DNA of 64,000 nt. Source: Streptomyces sp. NBC_00464. Lineage in GTDB: Bacteria > Actinomycetota > Actinomycetes > Streptomycetales > Streptomycetaceae. Of this stretch, positions 17,398 to 26,750 are shown piece after piece. Numbering within the stretch: the first letter of the stretch is position 1; each line of letters opens with the position of its first letter. The stretch lies in contig NZ_CP107899.1 in assembly GCF_036013915.1 (NCBI RefSeq), positions 7,530,001-7,594,000 on the forward strand. Reading direction: 5' to 3'. The position numbers and the translations under genes were made by a program. The notes below the pieces were generated by a model. That model searched no databases. It worked only from the letters and a program-made list of their open reading frames with translations, and was not told the origin of the DNA.

Positions 17398-20192
17398 CCG
17401 GCTCGCACGAGCGGAGCTTCGAAGAGCTGCGCACGCAGTTGCAGGAGGCCGCCGCGACGTTCGCCGACGGACCCGACGCCCTGGAGTCCATCCTCCTCGG
17501 CATCGTCGACGACGTGGACCGTGCCGTGCGTGAGCCCCTGGAGATCTTTCCCGTCTGTCACCACTCGCCCGCCTCGGCGATCGCGATGGCACGCCGGCTG
17601 CGGGAGAAGCAGCCGAAGGTCGTCTACCTGGAGCTGTGCGAGGACATGGCTCCGCTCCTGGCCGAGCTGCGCAACTGCCGGCTCCCCGTGGCGGTCCAGG
17701 CGTTCGCGACCGAGACTGACGGCTTCCCGGCCGAATGGGCCCCGTTGTCGGTGGTCGCCCCGATCACCGAGGCCTCGGCCGAGTACCAGGCGATCGCCTA
17801 CGCACTCGACACGCCGGGCGTCGAACTGGTCCTCGTCGACCGCTCATCGGACCACGTCTACCAGTGGGACGCCCGAGCCGAACACCCCGACAACGACTCG
17901 GCGTCACCCGGCTCCGAGGCGCCGCCCGCCGAGGAGGAGGCCGCCCTGCACGGCGACGCGGTCGGCGTGGGCATCGGCGACCTGCGGCCCCGCTTCGCCG
18001 AGCTGGAGGAGCATCTGCTGCGTCACGGCAAGGTGCGGCACTGGTCGGAGTGGTGGCACCAGTACGTGGAACTGCCGCTGGGCGAGGGCGACCGCGACAC
18101 CTACCGCCAGGTCATGCTCCTGATCGGCAGCCTCTTCCGCCACCTCGCTCCGGGCGACCCGCACCGGGTACGCGTGGACGAGGACCGCGAACGCCACATG
18201 TGGACGCGGATGCGCGCCCACCTGGCCGCGACCGGGACCGACCCCGCCGACGGTCTCTACGTCTGCGGCGCCTTCCACGCCGCCAGCCGGGTCGCGGAGT
18301 TCGGCATCCACGGCAGCGACACCTTCGAGATCGCCCCGCGCACCGCCACGAAGTGGCAGCACGGACTGATCCCGTCCAGCCACGCGGCGATCGAGGCACA
18401 GTTCGGCCTTGCCGCCGGCTCGGTGTCGATCGCCGCGACACTCTGGGCGAAGAACCTCCGGCGCACCCGCGTGGAGCCGTTCCGCCTGGCCGGGCAGGCG
18501 GGCGGGAGGAAGCCGAGGGCCAGAAAGGCCGTGGCCGCGCCGGTTCCCGGACCGGCGGCCGAACCCGACGACAAGCTGTCCGGATTCCTCCGGCGGCCGC
18601 CCGTCCTCGACCGGCTCGACGAGGCCGAACTGCTCGGCTGGTGCGTGGAGATCGTGCGCGCCGCCCGCCGCAACGGCTATCTCGCCTCCACCGCCGATGC
18701 CATCGCGGTGTTCGAGACGTCGATCCTGCTGGCCGGAATGCGCGACCGGGCGAGGCCGACGCCGTACGACTTCCAGGACGCGGCCGTCACCTGCATCGAG
18801 AAGGACACCGTGCCCGGCCGGCGCGATGTGCGCCGGCTGGTGGAGATCATGATGGGCGGCGACCGGGTCGGCCAGGTCGGCTACGACGCCCTGCCACCCT
18901 TGGCCCGCGACGTGCACGACCGGCTCGCGGCTCTCGATCTGCGGCTCGAACAGCGCGGTGTGCAGCGGGCACTCCTCGACATCGCCTCCCGGCCGGAGCT
19001 GGAGCGGTGCTCCGACGTCCTGTGGATGCTGCGCCGACTGATGCCACCGGGCGCCGCGAGGCCGATCATGGGTGAGCGGAGCCTGGGGGAGCGGTCGATC
19101 CAGGAGTCGTGGGACCTGGCTCTGGGCACCCACCAGCGGGCCCTCATCGAGCTCGGCTACGAGGGCGTCAGCATCGAACAGGTCCTGGAGCAGCGGCTGC
19201 GCCGTGCGGCCTACGCCCCGCAGGCCACCGCGGCGAGCGTCCTGGAAGCCGTCGAGGACGCGACGCTGTACCTGCGCAGCAGCCGCCTGGCCGACGAACT
19301 GGGCACCCGCGCGCTGGATGTGCTGGCGGCCGAACGCAACGTCGACGGGGCACCGGAGGTACTGCGCAGGGTACGGCGGCTGCTGGCGTACTACCGCACC
19401 AGCGAGCCGGTACTGCCTCCATGGATCGAGTCCTTCGTCAAGACCGGGTACGCGCACTACTGCACCCTGCTGCCGATGTCGTTCACCGACGACGACGCCA
19501 CCGTCCGCCAAGTGGCGGCCATGCTCGGCTTCCTGTTCAGCATGGAGAACCTGGCCCTCTCGCTGGGCTGCGACCGTGCCCAGCTCCAGCTGGCCCTGGC
19601 CCAGTCGCATCCGCAGGAGCCGTCGAGGACGGCGCTCCTGTGGGCAGCACAGGTGCAGCTCGGGCATCTCTCCCGCGCGGAGCTGCGGTCACGGTGCGAC
19701 GCACTGCTGGGCAACCCCCTGGTGGTGCCCGCGTACCCGCGCTACCTCAGCGGCCTGGTCCACGCCCTGGAACCCGTCCCGGGCCTCACGGACTTCGTGG
19801 TGGAGGCGGTGTCGCAGGCGTTCGGACGGCTGCCCGACCCGGTGCTCCTGCCCTGGCTGCCGACCCTGGTCACCACCTTGCGGGCGGGCGGCGCCGACCT
19901 GGCCCCGCTGCTGATCCGTGAGGCCGGACGGACCTTCCCCGGCAGTCTCGCGGCGCTCGACGCGTGGATACCGCCGTGGCGGGTGCAGCCGGAGGCGCCG
20001 TCGGCCGGCCGTCGGGAGGCTGCCCGTGGCTGCACGCTGCTCGCCGCCCACCCGGGGACCTGCGACGCGGTGGCGGCTCTGCTGGGCTGCGAAGGGACAT
20101 GGGAGGAGCCCGGTTCCGGCCGGGCGGGGGTGGCCCTGGCCGACAGGCACCCGGACACCGCGGTGGCTCTGGAAGCACTGCTGGCCGGCTGA
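17394..20192 (+). CDS. DUF5682-like protein, large last gene of the MoxR/vWA operon
   Basis: 932 residues, cytosolic. The N-terminal domain (about 1-330) has FPVCHHSPASAIAMARRL (residues 50-67), then VVYLELCEDM, ELVLVDRSSDH and GLYVCGAFHAASR. This order of His, Glu and His motifs recalls TraB/ChaN/erythromycin-esterase-like folds and is the mark of DUF5682 as I know it. The rest is an Ala/Leu-rich helical repeat region. The start overlaps the MoxR stop. DUF5682 proteins occur beside MoxR and vWA genes, so this may be the effector or a client. An enzymatic role is inference only. Confidence 0.85.
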   Translation: MTGSHERSFEELRTQLQEAAATFADGPDALESILLGIVDDVDRAVREPLEIFPVCHHSPASAIAMARRLREKQPKVVYLELCEDMAPLLAELRNCRLPVAVQAFATETDGFPAEWAPLSVVAPITEASAEYQAIAYALDTPGVELVLVDRSSDHVYQWDARAEHPDNDSASPGSEAPPAEEEAALHGDAVGVGIGDLRPRFAELEEHLLRHGKVRHWSEWWHQYVELPLGEGDRDTYRQVMLLIGSLFRHLAPGDPHRVRVDEDRERHMWTRMRAHLAATGTDPADGLYVCGAFHAASRVAEFGIHGSDTFEIAPRTATKWQHGLIPSSHAAIEAQFGLAAGSVSIAATLWAKNLRRTRVEPFRLAGQAGGRKPRARKAVAAPVPGPAAEPDDKLSGFLRRPPVLDRLDEAELLGWCVEIVRAARRNGYLASTADAIAVFETSILLAGMRDRARPTPYDFQDAAVTCIEKDTVPGRRDVRRLVEIMMGGDRVGQVGYDALPPLARDVHDRLAALDLRLEQRGVQRALLDIASRPELERCSDVLWMLRRLMPPGAARPIMGERSLGERSIQESWDLALGTHQRALIELGYEGVSIEQVLEQRLRRAAYAPQATAASVLEAVEDATLYLRSSRLADELGTRALDVLAAERNVDGAPEVLRRVRRLLAYYRTSEPVLPPWIESFVKTGYAHYCTLLPMSFTDDDATVRQVAAMLGFLFSMENLALSLGCDRAQLQLALAQSHPQEPSRTALLWAAQVQLGHLSRAELRSRCDALLGNPLVVPAYPRYLSGLVHALEPVPGLTDFVVEAVSQAFGRLPDPVLLPWLPTLVTTLRAGGADLAPLLIREAGRTFPGSLAALDAWIPPWRVQPEAPSAGRREAARGCTLLAAHPGTCDAVAALLGCEGTWEEPGSGRAGVALADRHPDTAVALEALLAG

Positions 20193-20220
20193 GGGCCGGG
20201 GGTGCGGCCCGATGGCGCCG

Positions 20221-20263
20221 AAGGGGTCCGGCCCACCGCGTGACACGGTGGGCCGGACCCCTT
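20221..20263. terminator. Bidirectional terminator between DUF5682 gene and beta-propeller gene
   Basis: Perfect 18-base stem AAGGGGTCCGGCCCACCG with a 7-base loop, centred between the convergent stops. The outer A and T pairs give weak tracts in both directions. Confidence 0.85.
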
Positions 20264-20280
20264 CGGCGGGTGATGAGGAA

Positions 20281-21342
20281 TCAGCGTGCGAGGCGGATGC
20301 GGTGCAGCTGGTCCTTGCCGTCGGCGCCCGCGCCGGACTTGTCGACGACGTAGGCGGAGCCGCCGGCGACCTCGATGTGGTTGGGGTTGGCGCCGGTGGT
20401 CACGGTCTCCACGACGCCGCCCTTGCGGGGGTCGACGACCGAGACGGTGGCGTCCGTGCGGTTGACCACGAGCACGTTGCCCGAGCGGGTGTCCGTGGCG
20501 ACGGACAACGGGCCCTGGCCGGTGGCGACGGACTTGGTGACGAGGCCCTTGCGAAGGTCCACGACCGAGACGTCCCCGCCGGTCTGGTTGGCGGTGTAGG
20601 CGGTCCGGCCGTCCTTGGACAGGGAGACGGAGATCGGGCCGTCACCGGTGGGGATGAGCCGCGGGGCCGTGGAGCGGGTGGTGACCTGGATGATCCGGTC
20701 GTTGGTGAGGTCGGCGGCGTAGACGGTGCCGGACTTCTCGTCCAGGGCCAGGCCGGCCGGGCCCGAACCCTCGACCGTGACGCGCTTCTTCTCCTTGAGG
20801 GTGCGGCTGTCGAAGGCGACGAGCGTGCCGTCCCCGTAGGAGCTCGCCCACACGGTGTCGTGGCGCTCGTCGACGACGATCTCCCGGGCGTGCGCCACGT
20901 TCGGGAGCGTGGCGAGGTGCTCGCCGGTGCGCTGGCTGTAGACGGCGACCGAGTTGTTGCGGGTGTTGGTGGTCCAGACGGTGTTGTGCTCGTCGTCGAC
21001 CGCCACCCCGTAGACCGCCTCGACCGCGCCGGTGGCGGCGTCCGTGACCGGCGGCGTGTAGGTCGCCTTCACCTTGAGCGTCAGGGGGTCCACCTTTGTC
21101 AGGGCGGAGTTCGTCACCGGCGGCCGCCCCACCGAAGAGGTGGTCCACAGAACGTGGTTCCGCTCCGAGTAGGAGGACTGGTAGAGGCCGGTGGCCACCG
21201 GCGCGGTGGTGACCGGCGAAACGGCCGGCCGGCTCTGCGCGGTCGCCGTGCCCGTCAGTGCCGCGGTGCTGCCTGCGGCGAGCACGACGGCGATGGCCGC
21301 ACAGGTTCCGGTGCGACGCAGGCTGCGGGTGGGTGAGGTCAT
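20281..21342 (-). CDS. Secreted YncE/YVTN-type beta-propeller protein, iron-regulated
   Basis: 353 residues. A Sec-type signal (RRTGTCAAIAVVLAAGSTAAL, then ATAQ) is followed by seven-bladed propeller repeats of type VAVDDEHNTVWTTNTRNNSVAVY and GLALDEKSGTVYAADLTNDRI. E. coli YncE is a Fur-repressed exported propeller beside an iron receptor gene. Here a near-perfect iron box (21394-21412) lies 52 bases upstream, and the siderophore esterase is divergent. A part in siderophore or cell-surface iron handling is therefore likely, but its ligand is unknown. The start at 21342 is chosen to begin the signal peptide; GTG 21372 is possible. Confidence 0.88.
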   Translation of the reverse strand: MTSPTRSLRRTGTCAAIAVVLAAGSTAALTGTATAQSRPAVSPVTTAPVATGLYQSSYSERNHVLWTTSSVGRPPVTNSALTKVDPLTLKVKATYTPPVTDAATGAVEAVYGVAVDDEHNTVWTTNTRNNSVAVYSQRTGEHLATLPNVAHAREIVVDERHDTVWASSYGDGTLVAFDSRTLKEKKRVTVEGSGPAGLALDEKSGTVYAADLTNDRIIQVTTRSTAPRLIPTGDGPISVSLSKDGRTAYTANQTGGDVSVVDLRKGLVTKSVATGQGPLSVATDTRSGNVLVVNRTDATVSVVDPRKGGVVETVTTGANPNHIEVAGGSAYVVDKSGAGADGKDQLHRIRLAR

Positions 21343-21393
21343 GCTGGGGTCAACTCCCTGAAGGTGGTTCACGGGGATTCGTACTCCAGAAAT

Positions 21394-21412
21394 TTAGCTT
21401 AGGCTTACCTAA
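21394..21412. promoter_or_regulatory. Iron box (DmdR/IdeR operator) upstream of the beta-propeller gene
   Basis: TTAGCTTAGGCTTACCTAA matches the actinobacterial iron box TTAGGTTAGGCTAACCTAA at 17 of 19 positions. It lies upstream of the minus-strand propeller gene and could also influence the divergent esterase. Confidence 0.9.
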
Positions 21413-21467
21413 GTAACACTCTTTCAGGTGTGTGACCTGGATTACGCGACAACCGGCTGTGCGGTTT

Positions 21468-21486
21468 GAAGGTAAGGTGACCCTAA
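21468..21486. promoter_or_regulatory. Weaker iron box upstream of the enterochelin esterase gene
   Basis: GAAGGTAAGGTGACCCTAA matches 13 of 19 positions of the iron-box consensus, with AGGT and CCTAA kept. It ends 31 bases before the esterase start. Confidence 0.6.
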
Positions 21487-21517
21487 GTAGAACACCCCGT
21501 CATTCGGAGCCACTTTC

Positions 21518-22786
21518 ATGATCACGTCCGTGCCGCCCCAGGGCGCCCCTCAGCGACCGCCCAGGACAGCACGGCCGGACCCGCTGACCCGGCTCATGGA
21601 ACCCGTCTGCGCCCTGCCGGGCCCGGACGGCGCCGAGGAGTTCTGGGCCCGGGTGGCCGGATCCGGAACGCCGCTCGTCGGGCCGGACCCCATGGGCGGC
21701 GACGACCACGTCGCCGTGACGTTCCTCTGGCGCGGTGCCCCCGGCACCCGCGCCGTACAGGTGCTGCCCAACAAGCTCGGTGACCCGCGGGACCCCGAGG
21801 GCAACCTGATGGAGCACGTGCCCGGTACGGATGTCTGGCACTGGACGCTGCGTCTGCGGCACGACTGGCGGGGCACGTACGACTTCTACGTCGACGAGGG
21901 CGAGGGGCCCGGTCCGGAAGCGGCCGACTACTGGCAACGGCTGCGCACCCTGCGCCGTCACGATCCACTGAACCGGCTTTCGCTTCCCCGTCGTTGGGGT
22001 GGCGACCCGGTCTCCTGCGCCGAGCTCCCGGCCGCCCCGAGCGCCCGGGACTGGCGGCCGCGACCGGGCGTCGCCCGGGGAGAGGTGTCCGCGCACGAGG
22101 TTCCGTCCGAGCGCCTCGGCGGCAGCCGGCGCGTATGGATGTACGAGCCCGCAGGCGAGCACGGAGCGACGGAACTGCCGGTGCTCGTCCTCCTGGACGG
22201 CGAACACTGGCAGCCGCACCTCGGGCTCGCCCATCTCCTGGACAACCTCATCGCCGACGGACGCATCCCCCCGCTCGTGGCCCTCCTGCCGGAGTCCGTC
22301 GATGCGGCCACCCGCTGGTCGGACCTGGCCTGCAGCCCCGACTTCGTCGCGTTCCTCAACGACGAACTGCTGCCCTGGACGGCCGCGCGGCTGCCGGTCA
22401 CGGACGACCCCGCGAGCACCGTCGTCGCCGGCCAGAGCCTGGGCGGACTCACCGCCGCCTATGCGGCGCTCACCGCGCCCGGCCGTTTCGGCAACGTCCT
22501 TGCGCAGTCCGGATCGTTCTGGTGGCCGGACGGTCCGGAAGCCGAGTGGCTCACCGCGCGGATCGCTGAATCCCCGCGCCTGCCGGTCCGGTTCTGGCTC
22601 TCCTTCGGCGAGCAGGAGTGGGTGGCCCTTCCCGCTGCACGCCGGCTGCGCGACACGCTCGCGTCCGCCGGCTACGAGGACGCCTCCTACCGGGAGTTCA
22701 ACGGCGGCCACGACTACCTCTGCTGGCGTACGGAACTCGCGGACGGTCTGGTGGACCTGCTGACCCCGGGCACCCCGGCCCCCTGA
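21518..22786 (+). CDS. fes: Enterochelin (ferric enterobactin) esterase, Fes-like
   Basis: 422 residues, cytosolic. It hydrolyses the serine trilactone of imported ferric catecholate siderophore so that iron can be reduced and released. The N-terminal Fes domain (about 1-170, FLWRGAPGTRAVQV, WHWTLRLRHDW) is followed by an esterase domain with nucleophile GQSLGG (Ser307) and the C-terminal NGGHDYLCWR (His398), both typical of Fes and IroD. The start at 21518 is preceded by GGAG at spacing 9. It is convergent with entF, and an iron box lies upstream. Its presence predicts that the cognate siderophore is a cyclic or linear trilactone. Confidence 0.94.
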   Translation: MITSVPPQGAPQRPPRTARPDPLTRLMEPVCALPGPDGAEEFWARVAGSGTPLVGPDPMGGDDHVAVTFLWRGAPGTRAVQVLPNKLGDPRDPEGNLMEHVPGTDVWHWTLRLRHDWRGTYDFYVDEGEGPGPEAADYWQRLRTLRRHDPLNRLSLPRRWGGDPVSCAELPAAPSARDWRPRPGVARGEVSAHEVPSERLGGSRRVWMYEPAGEHGATELPVLVLLDGEHWQPHLGLAHLLDNLIADGRIPPLVALLPESVDAATRWSDLACSPDFVAFLNDELLPWTAARLPVTDDPASTVVAGQSLGGLTAAYAALTAPGRFGNVLAQSGSFWWPDGPEAEWLTARIAESPRLPVRFWLSFGEQEWVALPAARRLRDTLASAGYEDASYREFNGGHDYLCWRTELADGLVDLLTPGTPAP

Positions 22787-22800
22787 CCAATGGGGCCGGG
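22774..22800. terminator. Terminator between fes and entF
   Basis: CCCGGCCCC / GGGGCCGGG perfect 9-base stem with a 9-base loop. It overlaps the fes stop codon and lies 12 bases beyond the convergent entF stop. Confidence 0.6.
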
Positions 22801-22811
22801 CCGCCCCTCGG

Positions 22812-25800
22812 TCATGCGTCCAGCTTCTCCAGCCGTGCCGTCAGCACATCCCCGATCGTGTCCAGGAACCGGTCCTGCATCAACTGCGGGTGCGTGCAGT
22901 CCAGATCGTGGTTGACGACGGCGCCCGTCACATGGGTGCGCCACGCCTCACGCGTGAGCCAGTCCTCCGCCCGCGGAGCCGCCGCGGTGAAGAACAACAG
23001 GTCGCCCTCGTAACTCCGGTGCACGTGCTCACGCATCATGCGGGCATGGTTGGGCACGATGTCGACGATCTTCGACAGCGTCCCGTCCGCGAGCCCGGCG
23101 AGCGGACTGCCCGCCCGGCGCAGCGTGGCGAGCACGTCCTCGCGGGTGCGTTCCCCGGTGCGCTCGAAGCCCGCCATGCGCAGCACCGCGGTGAGGGCGT
23201 CGCCCTCCTCGGGTGCCGGCCGCTCCCGCCACTGTTCGGCGGGGAACGCGTCGAGCAGTGCGAGGAGTTCGACCTCCTGACCGCTCTCCTGGAGCAGCAC
23301 GGCCACCGTGTGCGCGAGGACCCCGCCCACCGACCAGCCCAGCAGTCGGTAGGGGCCGTGCGCCTGCACCTCCCGGATGCGCATGACGTAGTCGGCGGCC
23401 TCGTCCTCCAGCGTCCTCGGCAGCGGTTCATCGCGGAGCAGACCGCGTGCCTGGATGCCGTACACCGGTTGATCCGGACCCAGACGGGCGGCCAGCCCGG
23501 CATAGCACCAGGCGATGCCGCCCGCCGGGTGGATGGCGAACAGCGGTGTCCGCGCGTTCCCGCCACGCAGTCGAAGGACGACGTCCAGGGCGTCCCCGGA
23601 CGCGGTTCCCGCATCGTCGATCCGGGCGGCGAGCGCGGCCGGGGTGGACGCCTCGAACAGCGAACCGATCGTCAGCTCGGTGCCGAACTTCTCCCGCACC
23701 CGCCCCACGAGCCGGACCGCGAGCAGAGAGGTCCCGCCCAGGTCGAAGAACGCGTCGTCGGGCCCCACCGCGGCAGCCCCGAGCACCTCCGCGAACAGCA
23801 GCGCCAGCGCCTCCTCACGGGCGCTCATCACCCGCTGCCCGCCTCCGCCGCCGCCTCCGGTGAAGACGGGGGCGGGCAGTTCGCGGCGGTCCAGCTTCCC
23901 GTTGGGGCTCAGCGGGAAGGCGTCGAGCGCGACCACCGCCGACGGCACCATGTGCTCCGGAAGCGCACGGGCCAGTGCGGCCCGCACGGCCGCGGGATCG
24001 GCGGATCCCGTCACGTAACCGACGAGCCGCTGTTCGCCGGGCCCGTCCTCACGCACCAGGGCGCAGGCGCCGTCCACCTGCGGCAGGGCGGCCAGCGCGG
24101 CCTCGATCTCGCCGAGTTCGATGCGCTGCCCGCGCAGCTTGACCTGGTGGTCCGTGCGTCCGAGGTACTCGGCCTCGCCCTGCTCCGTCCAGCGCGCCAG
24201 ATCCCCCGTGTGGTACATCCGCTGCCCCGGGGCCCCGAAGGGGTCGGCGACGAACCGGGCGGCGGTCAGCTCCGGCCGGTCCAGATAGCCGTCGGCGAGC
24301 TGCCGGCCCGCCAGGTACAGCTCGCCGGGCACCCCCGGCGGACAGGGCCGCAGCGCCGCGTCGAGTACGTACAGACGGGTGTTCCACACGGGCTGCCCGA
24401 TCGGCACAGGCCCGGTGTCGTGGGCCGCGCACGCGTGGAACGTGACGTCGACGGCCGCTTCCGTCGGACCGTACAGATTGTGCAGCTCGACATGCGGCAG
24501 CCCGCGCCCGAAGGCGTGCGCGGTCTCCCGGGGCAGTGCCTCCCCGCTGCAGAACACCTGCCGCAGTCCGGCGCACGCGGCGGGGTCCGCCTCCGCGAGG
24601 AAGACCTGGAGCATCGACGGCACGAAATGGCAGGTGGTGACGGACCGGTCGCGGATCAGCCGGGCCAGATAGCCGGGGTCCTTGTGGCCGCCCGGCTCCG
24701 CGACGACCAGTGCCGCACCCTCGCGCAGCGGCCAGAAGAACTCCCATACGGACACGTCGAACGACGAGGGCGTCTTCTGCAGCACCCGGTCGTCCGCCGT
24801 CAGACCGTAGGTGTCCTGCATCCAGCGCAGCCGGTTGTCGATCGCGCCGTGCGACACGACGACACCCTTCGGCCGGCCGGTGGACCCCGAGGTGTAGATG
24901 ACGTACGCCGGGTGGGCGGGTGTCAGCGGGCGCGACGGATCGCACCACGGGTACCCGGACACATCGAGGCCGTCCAGGATGACCTGCGCCGTCGCCGCGT
25001 CGTCGGGGAGGCGGCCGGCACGGTCGGTGACGACACAGACGGGTGCCGCGTCCCGCAGCATGTACGTGATCCGCTCCGCCGGGTACTCCGGGTCGAGCGG
25101 CAGGTACGCGGCTCCCGCCTTCAGTACGGCGAGCAGTGAGACGATCAGCTCCACGGAGCGCGGCACCGCCACGGCCACCACGGTCCCCGGCCGGGCGCCC
25201 AGGGTCCGCAGGTGCCGGGCCAGCCGGTTGGCGCGGGTGTTCAGCTCCGCGTAGGTGAGGGCGGCGTCCCCGTACACCAAAGCGGTCGCGCCCGGGGTGC
25301 GGGCGGCCTGCGCCTCGATCGGCCCGATCAGCGTCGTCGGCGGCAGCACCCGGTCCGTGCGGTTGAACTGATCGACCACCAGGGCGTGTTCGGCAGGGGT
25401 CGCGATGCCGTGCGCGGCAAGCGCGGCGTGCGGGTCCGCCGCGGTCAGCCGGTCCACGAGGTGCAGGAAGCGCTCCTGATGGGCGGCGAGGGCGTCCTCG
25501 TCGTACAGGGCCGGATTGCCGTCGTGGTCGATGCGCAGCCCGCGGCCGTCCGCGCGGTCGTAGATGTTGACGGTCAGGTCGTCCACCGGGCCCGCGGACA
25601 GGTTGCGGGCCCGGACCGGCGCACCCGCGAAGTCCACGTCGTAGTCGAAGGGCATCACATTGACGAGCGGACCCACCAGGCCCCGGTTCTCGCCGAGCAA
25701 CCGCAGATCGCGGCGGATGTCCTCGTAGCGGTAGCGCTGATGGCGGCGGACCTCGCGGATACCCACCACGACCTGGCGTACCAGCTCGGCGAAGCTCCCG

Positions 25801-26750
25801 CCCGGGGTGACGGTCAGCCGCAGCGGCAGGACGTTCATCACCATGCCCGGCACGCGCAGCGCGACCGACCCGACCCGGCCCATCATGGGCAGCCCGAGCA
25901 CCACCTCGGAGCAGGCGGTCGCCCGGGAGGTGTAGAGCGCCTGTGCGGCGATCAGCACCTCCGGCCAGGTCGCGCGGAGGCGCGTCGCGAGTTCTCGCAC
26001 CCGGTCGGTCGAGTGCGGGCCGAGGTGGGCGCTGCGGCGCAGGAACGTGCGCGACGGCAGCGCGCCACGGCCCGCGAGCCTCGGCACCTCGGGCCGGTCG
26101 GCGAAGGTCTCGGACCAGTGGGTGCGGTCGGCCGTGAACGCCTCCGACGCCCGGTAGCCCGCGTCGTGCGCGACGAGGTCGCGGAGCGTTCCGAAGACCC
26201 GAGGGCTCGGACCCTCCTCCCGGACCAGTGCCGAGTAGATCTCGGCCGTGCGCCGGACGAGCAGGGAATAGCCGAAGCCGTCCATGACGAGGTGATGGAT
26301 CCGCTGATACCAGAGCCAGCGTTCCTCCCCGACGCGGAAGAGTGCGTGCCGGAACAGCGGTCCGGCCGTCAGATCGCACGGCTCGGCAAGGTCGGCACGC
26401 ATCCACGCCTGCGCCTGCCGGTCCGCGTCGGGCACACCCGTCAGGTCGTGCACCGTGAACGGGAGCTCGATCGAGGCCGCGACGATCTGACGCGGGCCCT
26501 GCGGACCGTCCTCGATCCGGACGCGCAGCGCGTCCGCCTCGGCGGTGACCCGGCGCAGAGCCGTGGCGAACACCTCAGGGTCGAGCGGTCCGTCGATCTC
26601 CAGGAACTCCGCGGTGTTCTGCGCCGGACTGAGTGGGTCGAGCGACTGCGCGTACCACATGCCCGACTGGGCAGCGGTCAACGGCAGTACGGTGTCCGGC
26701 CCTTCCGTCGCCGTGCCGACGCCGGTGCCGTCGGTGAGCAGGGCCGTCAT
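22812..26750 (-). CDS. entF: Enterobactin synthetase component F, NRPS with C-A-T-TE domains
   Basis: 1312 residues, close to the 1293 of E. coli EntF. The condensation domain has HHLVMDG (152-158). The adenylation domain has YTSGSTGRPKG (620 onward), FDVSVWEFFWPL (Asp665), HFVPSML, VFCSGEALP and NLYGPTEAAVDVT. Reading the pocket residues from these motifs gives the serine code of EntF. The thiolation domain has DLGGTSL (Ser1008) and the thioesterase GWSVGG (Ser1140). It would join carrier-bound 2,3-dihydroxybenzoate to serine and release a trimer as trilactone. ATG 26750 overlaps the carrier-protein stop (ATGA). No MbtH-like gene is visible nearby. Confidence 0.95.
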   Translation of the reverse strand: MTALLTDGTGVGTATEGPDTVLPLTAAQSGMWYAQSLDPLSPAQNTAEFLEIDGPLDPEVFATALRRVTAEADALRVRIEDGPQGPRQIVAASIELPFTVHDLTGVPDADRQAQAWMRADLAEPCDLTAGPLFRHALFRVGEERWLWYQRIHHLVMDGFGYSLLVRRTAEIYSALVREEGPSPRVFGTLRDLVAHDAGYRASEAFTADRTHWSETFADRPEVPRLAGRGALPSRTFLRRSAHLGPHSTDRVRELATRLRATWPEVLIAAQALYTSRATACSEVVLGLPMMGRVGSVALRVPGMVMNVLPLRLTVTPGGSFAELVRQVVVGIREVRRHQRYRYEDIRRDLRLLGENRGLVGPLVNVMPFDYDVDFAGAPVRARNLSAGPVDDLTVNIYDRADGRGLRIDHDGNPALYDEDALAAHQERFLHLVDRLTAADPHAALAAHGIATPAEHALVVDQFNRTDRVLPPTTLIGPIEAQAARTPGATALVYGDAALTYAELNTRANRLARHLRTLGARPGTVVAVAVPRSVELIVSLLAVLKAGAAYLPLDPEYPAERITYMLRDAAPVCVVTDRAGRLPDDAATAQVILDGLDVSGYPWCDPSRPLTPAHPAYVIYTSGSTGRPKGVVVSHGAIDNRLRWMQDTYGLTADDRVLQKTPSSFDVSVWEFFWPLREGAALVVAEPGGHKDPGYLARLIRDRSVTTCHFVPSMLQVFLAEADPAACAGLRQVFCSGEALPRETAHAFGRGLPHVELHNLYGPTEAAVDVTFHACAAHDTGPVPIGQPVWNTRLYVLDAALRPCPPGVPGELYLAGRQLADGYLDRPELTAARFVADPFGAPGQRMYHTGDLARWTEQGEAEYLGRTDHQVKLRGQRIELGEIEAALAALPQVDGACALVREDGPGEQRLVGYVTGSADPAAVRAALARALPEHMVPSAVVALDAFPLSPNGKLDRRELPAPVFTGGGGGGGQRVMSAREEALALLFAEVLGAAAVGPDDAFFDLGGTSLLAVRLVGRVREKFGTELTIGSLFEASTPAALAARIDDAGTASGDALDVVLRLRGGNARTPLFAIHPAGGIAWCYAGLAARLGPDQPVYGIQARGLLRDEPLPRTLEDEAADYVMRIREVQAHGPYRLLGWSVGGVLAHTVAVLLQESGQEVELLALLDAFPAEQWRERPAPEEGDALTAVLRMAGFERTGERTREDVLATLRRAGSPLAGLADGTLSKIVDIVPNHARMMREHVHRSYEGDLLFFTAAAPRAEDWLTREAWRTHVTGAVVNHDLDCTHPQLMQDRFLDTIGDVLTARLEKLDA

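Noticed and set aside
20281..20293. Possible frameshift at the end of the beta-propeller gene
   Set aside because: The last blade closes normally and the stop is followed directly by the terminator.
22890..25139. Plus-strand open frame of 749 codons opposite entF
   Set aside because: It is the antisense shadow of a clear NRPS gene. Long open antisense frames are expected at this GC content, and the product has shadow-type composition rich in Arg, Gly and Val.
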